A DNA stretch of 64,000 nt, from NCBI GenBank assembly GCA_913055875.1, contig CAJXJY010000015.1:1-64000 (forward strand). The letters run 5' to 3'. Position 1 is the first letter of the stretch, and each line of letters begins with the position of its first letter. The notes beneath the pieces are model-generated. The model was not told the origin of the DNA and made no database searches. It saw only the letters and a program-made list of their open reading frames with translations. This document shows positions 43,815-52,354 of this stretch, in pieces. Made by a program: the position numbers and the translations under genes. This DNA is from an uncultured Altererythrobacter sp. Its GTDB lineage: Bacteria; Pseudomonadota; Alphaproteobacteria; Sphingomonadales; Sphingomonadaceae.

Positions 43815-46133
43815 CTAGAAATCTATCCCGACATCGATGCCGTAGGTGCGCGGACGATTGGGTTCGTTGAACGCGAAGAGAAAGCCGGCATTGATGCCGT
43901 TGTTCACAAAACGTCTGTCGAAGATGTTCCGGGCCCAGAGCGATATGTGGTAGTTCTCCGACGGACTTTCATAGGTAATGCTCGCGTTCGCCAGGGCTGC
44001 GGATGGCCGGCTGGCAAAGTCGTCGTTCGTGACGCTCGTTTCGTAGCTCGAGCTGAAGGTGACGTTGGCATCGTAGACGATCTTGCCGTCGTTGTTCAGA
44101 AACTGATCGTACCGTGCGCCCAGATCGCCCGACCATTTGGGTGCCCTGCGGAGACGCAGACCGTCATTGTTGATCGGGGTTCCCGTCCCGTTCAGATCCG
44201 CGATGAAGCTGGTGTACCGCGCTTTCAGATACCCCAGGTTGGCGTGAAGCATCAGGCCGTCGATGGGGCGAGCGACCAGCTCGAGCTCCACGCCGGCCGT
44301 GTACGCCTTGCCGGCGTTCTGAACGATCGTTTCCTGGCCTGGCGGGAAGGGCGAAGGTACGATCGTCTCGATCTGCATATCCTTGTAATCGTTATAGAAA
44401 GCGGTGATGTTGGCGCGCAGATCTCCATCGAGCCATTCGCTCTTGAAGCCCGCTTCGAAGGCATCGACGGTTTCGTCCCTGTAGGGGCCGATGCCGAGCG
44501 TCGAGGTGGCGCGCCCGTTGAAGCCCCCGGCCTTGTATCCTCGCGCCCAGCTTGCGAACAGCAGGATGTCGGGGTTCGGTTCGTAGTTGACTCCCACCCT
44601 TGGCGTGAAGGTGTCGGTGGCCAGATGGCCGGTGGCCTGATCGAACGGCGGGGGAAACAGGCCTAGATTCGAGCCCGGCGGCGTGAAGGTAAAGTCCTTC
44701 ACTTCATGATTGTACCGCCCACCAAGCGTAACGCTGAACTCGGGGGTCAGGTGGACGTCGGCCTGAAGAAAGGCGGCGTAGCTCTTGGTCGTCTGGGACG
44801 TGTTCGAAATGAGCGGAATCAAGACGGTGCCGAGCGGAGCGCCGCCGGGAGGGCATGCGCCGATCGCATTGCAGTCGATCTGCTGGTTGCCGATCTGATC
44901 GTAGCTTACCTCGTGATAGATCACGCCTGCGACATAATCGATCCAGTCGCTCCAGGTGGAGGCGATCCGCAGCTCCTGGCTCAGTTGGTCGATCTTCTGG
45001 TCGCGGTCGTAGATGAAGAAATCGATCGAAGTGCCGGCCAGGTTCACTTGCGACCGGTCGTCGATACGGCGATAGCCGAAAACCGATGTCACCGTGTGGG
45101 TCGGCAAGGTCAGGTTTGCCTCGACTGAGACTCCTTTGGTCTTGGAATCGATAAAGCCCAGTGTGCCGTAGTTCACTTGGAACGGGTCACCGTCATTGTC
45201 CTGCGGTACGCCCAATTGCGATGCGACGAAGAAGTCCGGCGAGACCGCGTTTTGGGGCGACGGGTCGCTGTCGTTCTCGACGAAATCGCCAACCACGGTC
45301 ACGTCGAAATTGTCGGCCGGCTGCAGGACGAGCGTGGCACGCCCGGTCAGCAGTCTCTCGGCCCCGATCCTGCGATTGCCTATCGCCGCGTTTCGAAAGT
45401 AGCCGTCCATATGCCGCGAGGCGGCAAACAGCCGGATTGCGGCAACATCGCCTTCCCCGATCGGAGTTTCGATGTAACCGTTGACATCGGCCCTCCCGTA
45501 GTTCCCCACGGTCGCCTGGGCCCCGAAATGGAAATCTCCGGACGGTTTCTTGGTTCGCACGTTGACCAGGCCGGCGATCGTGTTCTTGCCGAACAAGGTA
45601 CCTTGCGGGCCGCGAAGCACTTCGATCTGTTCCAGATCATTCACATCGAGAAGGGCAGCGGTCGCTTTGCCCAGGAAAACTCCGTTGAGCACCACTCCGA
45701 CGGCGGGTTCGAAGCTCGCATCCGGATCCTGAAAGCTGATTCCGCGAATGGAAAATGCGGCCCCGTTCGAGTAGGCCGGTGCAGGATCAAGGACGACGTT
45801 GGGTATTTTCCCGCTGAGGCCGGCAAGGTCCGTGGCCTTGGTTTGTTCGATTGCATCGGCATTCAAGGCAACCATCGACAGAGGGACGTCCTGCAGAGAC
45901 TCTTCCCGCTTTCTCGCGGTCACGATAATAATGTCGTCCGTCGTTGCTGCGTCTCGCGCGCTGCCGGATTCATCGTCTTGCGAATTGGGGTCTTGCGAAT
46001 TGGGGTCTTGCGAATTGGGGGTCTGGGGCTCCGGGCTTTGTGAGTCGGACTGAGGTTGGGCTGCCAGGGCCGCGCTCGGCAATGTCGCCAGAAAAACACT
46101 TGCCAAGGCGTGATGCATGAAATTGCGATCCAT
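43815..46133 (-). CDS. TonB-dependent receptor (catabolic island, 2)
   Basis: A 772-residue outer-membrane receptor with a signal peptide (MDRNFMHHALASVFLATLPS to ALAAQ), a low-complexity linker with NSQDP repeats, a TonB-box-like DIIIVTARKREESLQDVPLS, a plug with LEQIEVLRGPQGTLFGKNTIAGLVNVRT and a barrel ending RTYGIDVGIDF. ATG 46133 follows GGAGAGGGAG; the open frame extends upstream but without a signal peptide. It is distinct from the receptor at 39188, so the island encodes two different receptors. Confidence 0.9.
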   Translation of the reverse strand: MDRNFMHHALASVFLATLPSAALAAQPQSDSQSPEPQTPNSQDPNSQDPNSQDDESGSARDAATTDDIIIVTARKREESLQDVPLSMVALNADAIEQTKATDLAGLSGKIPNVVLDPAPAYSNGAAFSIRGISFQDPDASFEPAVGVVLNGVFLGKATAALLDVNDLEQIEVLRGPQGTLFGKNTIAGLVNVRTKKPSGDFHFGAQATVGNYGRADVNGYIETPIGEGDVAAIRLFAASRHMDGYFRNAAIGNRRIGAERLLTGRATLVLQPADNFDVTVVGDFVENDSDPSPQNAVSPDFFVASQLGVPQDNDGDPFQVNYGTLGFIDSKTKGVSVEANLTLPTHTVTSVFGYRRIDDRSQVNLAGTSIDFFIYDRDQKIDQLSQELRIASTWSDWIDYVAGVIYHEVSYDQIGNQQIDCNAIGACPPGGAPLGTVLIPLISNTSQTTKSYAAFLQADVHLTPEFSVTLGGRYNHEVKDFTFTPPGSNLGLFPPPFDQATGHLATDTFTPRVGVNYEPNPDILLFASWARGYKAGGFNGRATSTLGIGPYRDETVDAFEAGFKSEWLDGDLRANITAFYNDYKDMQIETIVPSPFPPGQETIVQNAGKAYTAGVELELVARPIDGLMLHANLGYLKARYTSFIADLNGTGTPINNDGLRLRRAPKWSGDLGARYDQFLNNDGKIVYDANVTFSSSYETSVTNDDFASRPSAALANASITYESPSENYHISLWARNIFDRRFVNNGINAGFLFAFNEPNRPRTYGIDVGIDF
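45977..46021 (+). repeat. Three 15-bp tandem repeats in receptor linker
   Basis: Three head-to-tail copies of CTTGCGAATTGGGGT (the last ends in G) inside the receptor gene, encoding NSQDP three times on the minus strand. The unit length is a multiple of three, so copy-number change would keep the reading frame. Confidence 0.85.
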
Positions 46134-46451
46134 GGTGAACGTCTCCCTCTCCGCTCGAACCTTGTCGGTTTGAATTTTCACGGGAAGGTATGTGTCCAAC
46201 GATGCCCAAGGCAATGCTCGGCAGTCCAACATTGCTGTCTGAACAGGAGATTCTGGGACGACATTCACCCTGCGAGGCCGGGCGGGAAGCGGCATGCTGT
46301 CGTAGAGGCCCGTCGACAACGGGCTCAGTTGGCTTCGGGCGCGCAGCCTCTCGAGCGCCCGTCACGGCGATCGGGATGAACCTCTCGACGGAACCGGCAC
46401 GGGAACGCTCGCTTGGAACCAGGCCATGCCGATCCGATCCCCGCAATGCGC
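46134..46451. promoter_or_regulatory. Intergenic region upstream of receptor 2
   Basis: Between the SDR stop (46452) and the receptor start. It should contain the receptor's promoter. A hairpin GCCCGT-CGACA-ACGGGC at 46308-46324 has no T-run on either side and is not a clear terminator. No gene is supported. Confidence 0.35.
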
Positions 46452-47297
46452 CTATTCGGAATCGAAATAATCCGGCCGGCCTGCGAACCACGGGACGCCC
46501 CAGTTCTGTTGGCCGCCGTCGACAGTCACGGTCTCGCCGGTGATGAACTTTCCCGATGCCGCAGACAGATAGATAATGGCCTGCGCAATGTCGAACTCGT
46601 CGCCTGCCCGCATCATCGGATTGGCACGATAGAAACTCTCGGTCCCCTCCTCCGGGTAAAGCGCGAAAGCCGTCGTTTCGACGCACCCGGGAGCGACGCA
46701 ATTGACCCGTATATTGTACGGTGCCCATTCAACCGCAACGCTCTTGGAAAGGTACACCACGCCTGCGCGGGCGGCGCACGAATGTGCAATCTGCGGCTGC
46801 CCCCGCCAGATCACGGTCACGATATTGACGATGCTTCCGGCCTTGTCCGTCGCGCGCCATCGCCGCGCGGCTTCCTGCATCATGTACCAGGTACCGTTGA
46901 GATTGGTGTCGACCACGGCCCGCCAGCCCTTGGGGGTGATGTCCAGTGCATTGGCGGGGAACTGGCCGCCGGCGTTGTTGACGAGGACATCCAGACCTCC
47001 GAATTGTTTCCAGACCTTATCCATCAAGGCCTCGACAGCGTCCGGATCCCGGATCGACATCGCGATCGGCAGCACCTCGCCCCCGAATTGAGAGAGATAG
47101 CGGGCGGCCGCGTCCAGCTTTTCACCATCGCGTCCGCAGATCACCAGTTTCGCGCCGAGCCTCGCCAATAGCGCCGCGGAGGCCTTGCCCAATCCACTGC
47201 CGCCACCGGAAACGAGAAAAACTTGCCCTTCCAGCAAATCGTCCCGGTACACCGTTGGAAGATCGGAAAGTTCTTCATCGGACGAGCCATACTTCAT
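46452..47297 (-). CDS. SDR oxidoreductase, dienoyl/enoyl-CoA-reductase-like
   Basis: A 281-residue short-chain dehydrogenase/reductase with cofactor motif SGGGSGLGKA and NNAGGQFPANALDITPKGWRAVVDTNLNGTWYMM, which resembles 2,4-dienoyl-CoA or trans-2-enoyl-CoA reductases. The catalytic region reads QIAHSCAARAGVVYLSKSVAVEW and lacks the canonical YxxxK; DECR-type enzymes also deviate here and normally keep a Ser...Lys pair, but an Arg takes the Lys position in this protein. ATG 47297 follows AGAGG. It is divergent from the dioxygenase operon and probably reduces an unsaturated CoA intermediate. Confidence 0.75.
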   Translation of the reverse strand: MKYGSSDEELSDLPTVYRDDLLEGQVFLVSGGGSGLGKASAALLARLGAKLVICGRDGEKLDAAARYLSQFGGEVLPIAMSIRDPDAVEALMDKVWKQFGGLDVLVNNAGGQFPANALDITPKGWRAVVDTNLNGTWYMMQEAARRWRATDKAGSIVNIVTVIWRGQPQIAHSCAARAGVVYLSKSVAVEWAPYNIRVNCVAPGCVETTAFALYPEEGTESFYRANPMMRAGDEFDIAQAIIYLSAASGKFITGETVTVDGGQQNWGVPWFAGRPDYFDSE

Positions 47298-47584
47298 CGA
47301 GCGAACCTCTATTCGGGACGGGTTTCGATAGTCATGCCTCGGATTGTAACTCCTCAATTCGCCGGTAAGCCAGACCCGTTTGCTGTTCGCCCCTCTCGTT
47401 TTTCGTCCTGCCCGTCCGATAGAACATGGCCGGTCCGCAGATCGTCGGAAGCTCTGCTCCGGAAGAGGGAATCGGCGAGGAATTCCGGACGGACGGGCAG
47501 TGACCGCCCGTTGTCGGCTCTCTAATTTGCCTCGCAATCCCGGCCCTTGTTTCGAGGGGCTGCACGGGCACAAGGGAGCGGGCT
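47298..47584. promoter_or_regulatory. Divergent control region of the catabolic island
   Basis: It separates the minus-strand set (SDR onwards) from the dioxygenase operon. It contains an 11-bp perfect inverted pair, CTGCCCGTCCG at 47408-47418 and CGGACGGGCAG at 47490-47500, 71 bases apart, and a shorter dyad CGGGC/GCCCG at 47494-47510. These are candidate binding sites for the AraC- or IclR-type regulators further right; binding is inferred. Confidence 0.45.
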
Positions 47585-48877
47585 GTGACGTCGGATCACA
47601 AGGACGAAATGCTGATCGATCTGGAGAGCGGGTCCTTTCGGGCGGAGATATTCTCAAGTCGGGAAATTTACGAGCGCGAACTCGAGAACGTCTTCAGCAA
47701 ATGCTGGTTGTTTCTGGGCCATGAAACGCAGCTCCCCAACGAGCTCGATTTTCTGAATACATATATGGCCGAGGACCCGGTCATACTGGTGCGGCAGGAA
47801 GACGGAACATTCCGCGCGTTTCTGAACCAGTGCCGGCACAGGGGCATGCAGGTCAACCAGTACGATTTCGGAAACTCGCCGGTATTCGCGTGCCCGTATC
47901 ATGGCTGGACTTACGGCGCAGACGGGGCGCTCATTAATGTTCCGATGGAGGACAGCGCCTTTCCGAAATGCTTCGACAAGGGCAAATTGGGACTGCGCGA
48001 AGTCCCGCGGCTGGAAATCTACAAGGGACTGATCTTCGGGAATTGGGATGGGGATGCCGAGTCCCTGACCGACTATCTCGGAGAGGCCGCCTACTACATC
48101 GATGCGCTGTTCGACCGATCTCCGGCCGGGGTCGAGGTGATCGGCGGGATCCACAAATGGACGATCGACAGCAACTGGAAACTCGGCGCCGAGCAATTCG
48201 CCAGCGACATGTATCACGTCGCTCTCACCCATGGCGGGGTCGTGGAGGCCATGACGCCCGAAGACGTGCCCGTGGATCGTCGCGGTTTCGCGGCCAACCC
48301 GGGAAAGCAATACAGCGCCCTCAAGGGAGGGCATGGATCGGGCTTCTATCTCAGCGACGGGGACGACGCGATCATCGCGTCGATTCTTGGGCCCAGGGTC
48401 GGCGAATATTACAACACCACGCTGAGAGATCAGGCCACCCGGCGCCTCGACAGGGTGAGGGGGGAGCTGATGGGCTCCCAGCATATGACCGTCTTTCCCA
48501 ACTTTTCCTTCCTGGCCGGGATCAACACGGTGCGGGTGTGGCATCCGCGCGGTCCCGATGCGATGGAAGTCTGGTCGTTCGTCGTGGTGCCGAAGGATGC
48601 GCCGCAGGAGGTCAAGGACGACTACAGGCGCGGGGTCGAGCGGACGTTCAGCCCGGCCGGCACGTTCGAGCAGGACGATGCCGAAAACTGGCTCATAATC
48701 CAGAACACTTTGAAGGGGTATCAGGCCTCGAAGTCCATGCTCAACCTGCAGATGGGGTTGGGCATGGCCAGCGGCGGCGATCCCACATTCCCCGGCACGG
48801 TAGGCAGTTGCTATTCGGAAGAGGCCGCGCGCGGCTTCTATGCCGAATGGCAACGGCTGATCAACGAAAACCAATAA
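47585..48877 (+). CDS. Rieske ring-hydroxylating dioxygenase, alpha subunit
   Basis: A 430-residue catalytic subunit of the biphenyl/toluene dioxygenase family, adding O2 to an aromatic ring to give a cis-dihydrodiol. The Rieske centre ligands are Cys83 and His85 in CRHRGM and Cys103 and His106 in CPYHGW. The bridging Asp208 and iron ligands His211 and His216 are in DMYHVALTH, and the last Asp ligand lies in FEQDDAENW. Stretches GGIHKWTIDSNWK, GGHGSGFYLSD and VRVWHPRGPDAMEVW follow BphA1 closely. The start is GTG 47585 after GGGAG. The true aromatic substrate cannot be read from sequence. Confidence 0.92.
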   Translation: MTSDHKDEMLIDLESGSFRAEIFSSREIYERELENVFSKCWLFLGHETQLPNELDFLNTYMAEDPVILVRQEDGTFRAFLNQCRHRGMQVNQYDFGNSPVFACPYHGWTYGADGALINVPMEDSAFPKCFDKGKLGLREVPRLEIYKGLIFGNWDGDAESLTDYLGEAAYYIDALFDRSPAGVEVIGGIHKWTIDSNWKLGAEQFASDMYHVALTHGGVVEAMTPEDVPVDRRGFAANPGKQYSALKGGHGSGFYLSDGDDAIIASILGPRVGEYYNTTLRDQATRRLDRVRGELMGSQHMTVFPNFSFLAGINTVRVWHPRGPDAMEVWSFVVVPKDAPQEVKDDYRRGVERTFSPAGTFEQDDAENWLIIQNTLKGYQASKSMLNLQMGLGMASGGDPTFPGTVGSCYSEEAARGFYAEWQRLINENQ

Positions 48878-48899
48878 AATTCCGGGCGGGAAATTACCT

Positions 48900-49445
48900 A
48901 TGACCGAAGGTGTATCAAAAAGCGTCGATTCTCAACCTGCTTATGAACTCAAGTTGGAGATCGAGAAATTTCTGTTCGAAGAAGCGGCTTTATTGGACCG
49001 TAGAGCGTTCGACGACTGGCTGGAACTTATTTCGGAAGACATCGAATATTTCATGCCGGTCAGGGTGAACTGCGATCCGCGCGACGCTGACAGTGAATTT
49101 CTGAAAGCGCACCAGTTGGCGCAATTCGACGAGACCAAGGACAGCCTGACAACGCGAATCAAGCGGTTGAAAACGGGCAGGGTGTTGTCGGACGATCCGC
49201 CGCCAAGAACACATCATTACGTATCCAATATAAAAATAAAAGAACTGGATTCGGATGCATACCAAATAGATTGCCTTTTTATTGTCCGAAGGTCGCGTTT
49301 GGATAGTCAAGAGGACACATTTTATGGCGACCGTACAGACATATTGAGGCGCGCCGACAATCCTCTCGGATTTCAAATACTGAGTAGAAATATACGCCTT
49401 GATATGAGTCTTATCAGATCAAGTAATTTGAATATACTTTTCTAG
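48900..49445 (+). CDS. Ring-hydroxylating dioxygenase, beta subunit
   Basis: A 181-residue small subunit with the NTF2-like fold of BphA2/TodC2 proteins: VEKFLFEEAALLDRRAFDDWLELI-like start, EFLKAHQLAQFDETKDSLTTRIKRLKTGR, then DDPPPRTHHYVSNI and a C-terminal SRNIRLDMSLI. It supports hexamer assembly of the oxygenase. The gene follows the alpha subunit by 22 bases. The last 250 bases are much richer in A and T than the rest of the operon, with unusual codons (ATA, AAA, TTA-like runs). Its stop overlaps the ribosome site of the ferredoxin gene. Confidence 0.9.
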   Translation: MTEGVSKSVDSQPAYELKLEIEKFLFEEAALLDRRAFDDWLELISEDIEYFMPVRVNCDPRDADSEFLKAHQLAQFDETKDSLTTRIKRLKTGRVLSDDPPPRTHHYVSNIKIKELDSDAYQIDCLFIVRRSRLDSQEDTFYGDRTDILRRADNPLGFQILSRNIRLDMSLIRSSNLNILF

Positions 49446-49454
49446 GAGTCTGGT

Positions 49455-49787
49455 TTGATCAAGGTGGCAAATATTGCCGATTTTGCTGAAAGCGATATCA
49501 TGGCTGTTTCCGTAAGCGATATTTCAATCGGGTTGTTCAGAACCGACGATGGCGTGTTCGCGCTGGAGGACAAGTGTTCCCATGCCGATTGGCCTCTGAC
49601 GAAGGGGCGCTTGCGCGACGATGCGATAGAATGTCGGCTGCATCGTGCCAAATTCTGCCTTCGTACGGGTGCTCCGCGTTGCCTGCCGGCGACCGAGCCC
49701 GTCCGTACCTTCCCCGTCTCCGTCAAGGACGGTTCGATTTTCATAACTTTGCCGGACCAGAGCGCCGAGGAGGATGCCCATGGGTAG
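49455..49787 (+). CDS. Rieske-type ferredoxin of the dioxygenase
   Basis: A 110-residue electron carrier. The cluster ligands are in CSHADWPLTKG and CRLHRAKFCLRTG (Cys-x-His and Cys-x-x-His), with the rest of the fold as in BphA3/TodB proteins. In most relatives the second motif has Pro after Cys; here Arg replaces it. The start is TTG 49455, six bases after AGGAG, an uncommon start that fits the spacing and the N-terminus. Its stop lies a few bases inside the next gene. A partner ferredoxin reductase is not encoded in the window. Confidence 0.88.
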   Translation: MIKVANIADFAESDIMAVSVSDISIGLFRTDDGVFALEDKCSHADWPLTKGRLRDDAIECRLHRAKFCLRTGAPRCLPATEPVRTFPVSVKDGSIFITLPDQSAEEDAHG

Positions 49788-50616
49788 GTTGAGCGGAAAG
49801 AGCGCGCTGATCACGGGGGGCGCTTCAGGATTGGGGTTGGCGGTAGCCACTCGCTTTCTCGAAGAAGGCGCCAGGGTCGGAATCCTCGATCGGTCGGCCG
49901 AGCGGCTTGCGGAAGCGAAGGCGTTGTTCGGCGATGCGGTGGTCTATTGCCAGGGCGACGTCACCGATCTCGACGACAACGAGCAGGCTGTCGCCCGGGT
50001 CGTCGAAAGGTTCGGCTCGCTCGACACATTCATCGGCAATGCCGGTGTGTGGGACCACTCGGTTTCGCTGGTCGATCTCCCGCGCGACAGCATCTCGAAT
50101 GCCTTCGACGAGATCATGGGCATCAATCTGAAGGGCTACCTGTTGGGCGCCAGGGCAGCGCTGGCGCCGCTCGTGCGGAGTCGCGGAAACCTGCTGTTCA
50201 CCGTTTCCTTCGCCGGCTTCCATTCCGACGGCGGGGGGCCGTTGTACACGATGAGCAAACATGGCGCGGTCGGTCTGATCCGCCAGTTGGCGAACGAGTT
50301 GGCACCCCATGTGCGGGTCAACGGCGTTGCGCCGGGAGCCGTCGGTACGGACCTCAGGGGCCCGCAGGCCCTGGGGCAGGCCGACCGCTCCCTGCGGGAA
50401 CTGTCGATGGAGGAATTGGGGGGCGTGGTACCCCTCGGCTACGTGCCCGAGCCGCACGAACACACCGGCAGCTATGTCTTTCTGGCCTCTCCCGAAGATG
50501 CCTCTCCGCTGACCGGCGTAATTCTCAATACCGATGGCGGGCTCGCCATTCGCGGGCTCTGGCAGGCACGCGGAGGCGACGAACTCCTGTCGAAACTGAA
50601 CGAAGAAGGGCGCTGA
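49780..50616 (+). CDS. cis-dihydrodiol dehydrogenase (SDR)
   Basis: A 278-residue short-chain dehydrogenase that would rearomatise the cis-dihydrodiol to a catechol with NAD. It has ITGGASGLG, NAGVWDHSVSLVDLP, and the catalytic FAGFHSDGGGPLYTMSKHGAVGL (YTMSK), a pattern shared with BphB- and HcaB-type enzymes. ATG 49780 is preferred over ATG 49774 because the GAGGAGG at 49767-49773 is then spaced correctly. It overlaps the end of the ferredoxin gene by eight bases. Confidence 0.9.
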   Translation: MGRLSGKSALITGGASGLGLAVATRFLEEGARVGILDRSAERLAEAKALFGDAVVYCQGDVTDLDDNEQAVARVVERFGSLDTFIGNAGVWDHSVSLVDLPRDSISNAFDEIMGINLKGYLLGARAALAPLVRSRGNLLFTVSFAGFHSDGGGPLYTMSKHGAVGLIRQLANELAPHVRVNGVAPGAVGTDLRGPQALGQADRSLRELSMEELGGVVPLGYVPEPHEHTGSYVFLASPEDASPLTGVILNTDGGLAIRGLWQARGGDELLSKLNEEGR

Positions 50617-50618
50617 CG

Positions 50619-51494
50619 ATGATGATGCTTGGCTATATCGGGATCGCCGTCGAAGACGTGGCCGAAACCGGAAAGTTCCTTCAGGAAATCATCGGCCTGG
50701 AACTGGGCGGCGAATGCGGTGGCGTGCAGGCGTTTCACAATGATGCGGGCGCGCCCTGCGTATATCTTCACGAAGGGCCGGAGAACGACCTGACCTATAT
50801 GGGCTGGCAGGTCGACTCGGCTGAATCGCTCGAGGCTGTCCGCGATCGGGTAGGCGCCAACGGCATCGAGATCGCACCGGCATCGGAAACCGAACGTGCG
50901 CAGCGCGGCGTCCATGAGATGTTCAGGCTGTCCGATCCCGACGGTCTGGTGAACGAGATCTATTACGGGCCCCAGGTGCAGTCGGGCCGCACGTTCAGAT
51001 CGCCCCGGGATATCGATGGATTCGTGACCGGCGACAAAGGCCTCGGGCACCTGGCACTTGCCGTGGGCAATGCCGAGGCCACTTCGAAATTCTACCGCGA
51101 CGTCCTCGGTTTCGATATTTCCGATTACATCAACGTGCCCATGGGAGCGGAACAGCTCAGCATTCCCTTCCTGCACTGCAACAGCCGCCATCATTCATTG
51201 GCGTTGGTTGCGATGCCGCACGAGAAGAACCTCCTTCATGTCATGATGGAGATGCGGTCCATGGCCGATGTCGGGAAGACCCTCGACATCGCAAGACGGA
51301 ACGCCGTTCCGGTCTCTGCCGAGCTCGGCTGTCACAGCAACGACAGGGTCGTTTCCTTCTATCTCGATTCCCCCGCGGGTTTCGAATTCGAAATCGGACA
51401 TGGCGGTGTCTCGATCGGGCCGGATTGGGTCGTCCGGCAGCACGACCGGATTTACATCTGGGGCGGACAGAAACCCGGGGAGGTGGCGTCATGA
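50619..51494 (+). CDS. Extradiol ring-cleavage dioxygenase (BphC type)
   Basis: A 291-residue two-domain type I extradiol dioxygenase that cleaves a catechol next to the hydroxyls. Iron ligands are His144 (GLGHLALAV), His207 (LLHVMMEM) and Glu258 (FEFEIG), and the second-shell catalytic His192 is kept in SRHHSLAL, with spacing as in BphC. The N-terminal domain is the usual non-catalytic repeat (MLGYIGIAVEDVAET). It starts at ATG 50619, two bases after the dehydrogenase stop, and overlaps the hydrolase gene. Confidence 0.92.
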   Translation: MMMLGYIGIAVEDVAETGKFLQEIIGLELGGECGGVQAFHNDAGAPCVYLHEGPENDLTYMGWQVDSAESLEAVRDRVGANGIEIAPASETERAQRGVHEMFRLSDPDGLVNEIYYGPQVQSGRTFRSPRDIDGFVTGDKGLGHLALAVGNAEATSKFYRDVLGFDISDYINVPMGAEQLSIPFLHCNSRHHSLALVAMPHEKNLLHVMMEMRSMADVGKTLDIARRNAVPVSAELGCHSNDRVVSFYLDSPAGFEFEIGHGGVSIGPDWVVRQHDRIYIWGGQKPGEVAS

Positions 51495-52354
51495 ATTTTT
51501 CCGAAGCAGGCACCAGCAAGACAGCGGATATCGGCGATCTGCGCATTCACTACCATGATTGCGACCAGGGACATTCCGATATTCCGGTATTGCTCATCCA
51601 CGGCGGCGGCCCGGGCGCGACCGGCTGGAGCAACTATGCGCGCAATGTCGACGAACTGGCGAAGGATCGCAGGGTAATCGTCGTCGACCTCCCCGGATAC
51701 GGGAAATCGGGACTGAACACGGCGGAAGACAATGTCCTCGGCCACTATGCCGCAATCATGTCCGATTTCCTGGACGAGATCGAACTGGAAAAGGTCCATA
51801 TCGTCGGCAACTCGCTCGGGGGAGGGACGGCCCTCCAGATCGCCCTCAAGTTTCCGGACAAGGTCGCGTCGTTGGTGCTCATGGGCTCGGGCGGAAGCCT
51901 GCCGATTTTCACGCCGATGCCGACCGAAGGCATAAAGAAGCTGTTCGCTTTCTATCAAGGCACCGGGCCTTCGCTGGAGAAACTCCGCGAATTCATCGAA
52001 TGCCTCGTCTTCGACCCGTCGATCGTAAGCGAGGAAATGCTCCTCGAGCGCTACGAAGCCGCGACGACGCCGCATATCCTGGCAAACCCGCCGCTCAAGT
52101 TTCGCGGCCGGCCGCCGCTCGAGGACCTGTGGCGGGAGCCGCTCCAGGAATTGCCGCACGAGACCCTGATCATTTCGGGCCGCGAGGACCGTGTGGTGCC
52201 GCTCGATGCGTCCTTCATACTGGTGAAGCTGATCCCCAATTCCCGCCTCCATGTATTTCCGAAATGCGGGCATTGGGCGCAGATCGAGAAGGCGGACGAA
52301 TTCAACGGCCTCGTGGCCGGGTTCATGCGCAGGGCGGAAAGCGCGGGGAAATGA
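51491..52354 (+). CDS. meta-Cleavage product C-C hydrolase (BphD type)
   Basis: A 287-residue alpha/beta hydrolase that splits the ring-cleavage product into 2-hydroxypenta-2,4-dienoate and a carboxylic acid. It has the oxyanion region LLIHGGGPGATGWSNY, nucleophile Ser108 in GNSLGG, Asp233 in GREDRVVP and His261 in GHWAQIEKADEFN. Both neighbouring starts overlap (ATGA). The acid it releases is presumably the substrate of the CoA-dependent genes that follow. Confidence 0.92.
   Translation: MNFSEAGTSKTADIGDLRIHYHDCDQGHSDIPVLLIHGGGPGATGWSNYARNVDELAKDRRVIVVDLPGYGKSGLNTAEDNVLGHYAAIMSDFLDEIELEKVHIVGNSLGGGTALQIALKFPDKVASLVLMGSGGSLPIFTPMPTEGIKKLFAFYQGTGPSLEKLREFIECLVFDPSIVSEEMLLERYEAATTPHILANPPLKFRGRPPLEDLWREPLQELPHETLIISGREDRVVPLDASFILVKLIPNSRLHVFPKCGHWAQIEKADEFNGLVAGFMRRAESAGK

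Noticed and set aside
46308-46324. GCCCGT-CGACA-ACGGGC hairpin as a terminator of the SDR or receptor transcripts
   Set aside because: No run of T follows on either strand and the position is ambiguous, so only a generic upstream region is reported.
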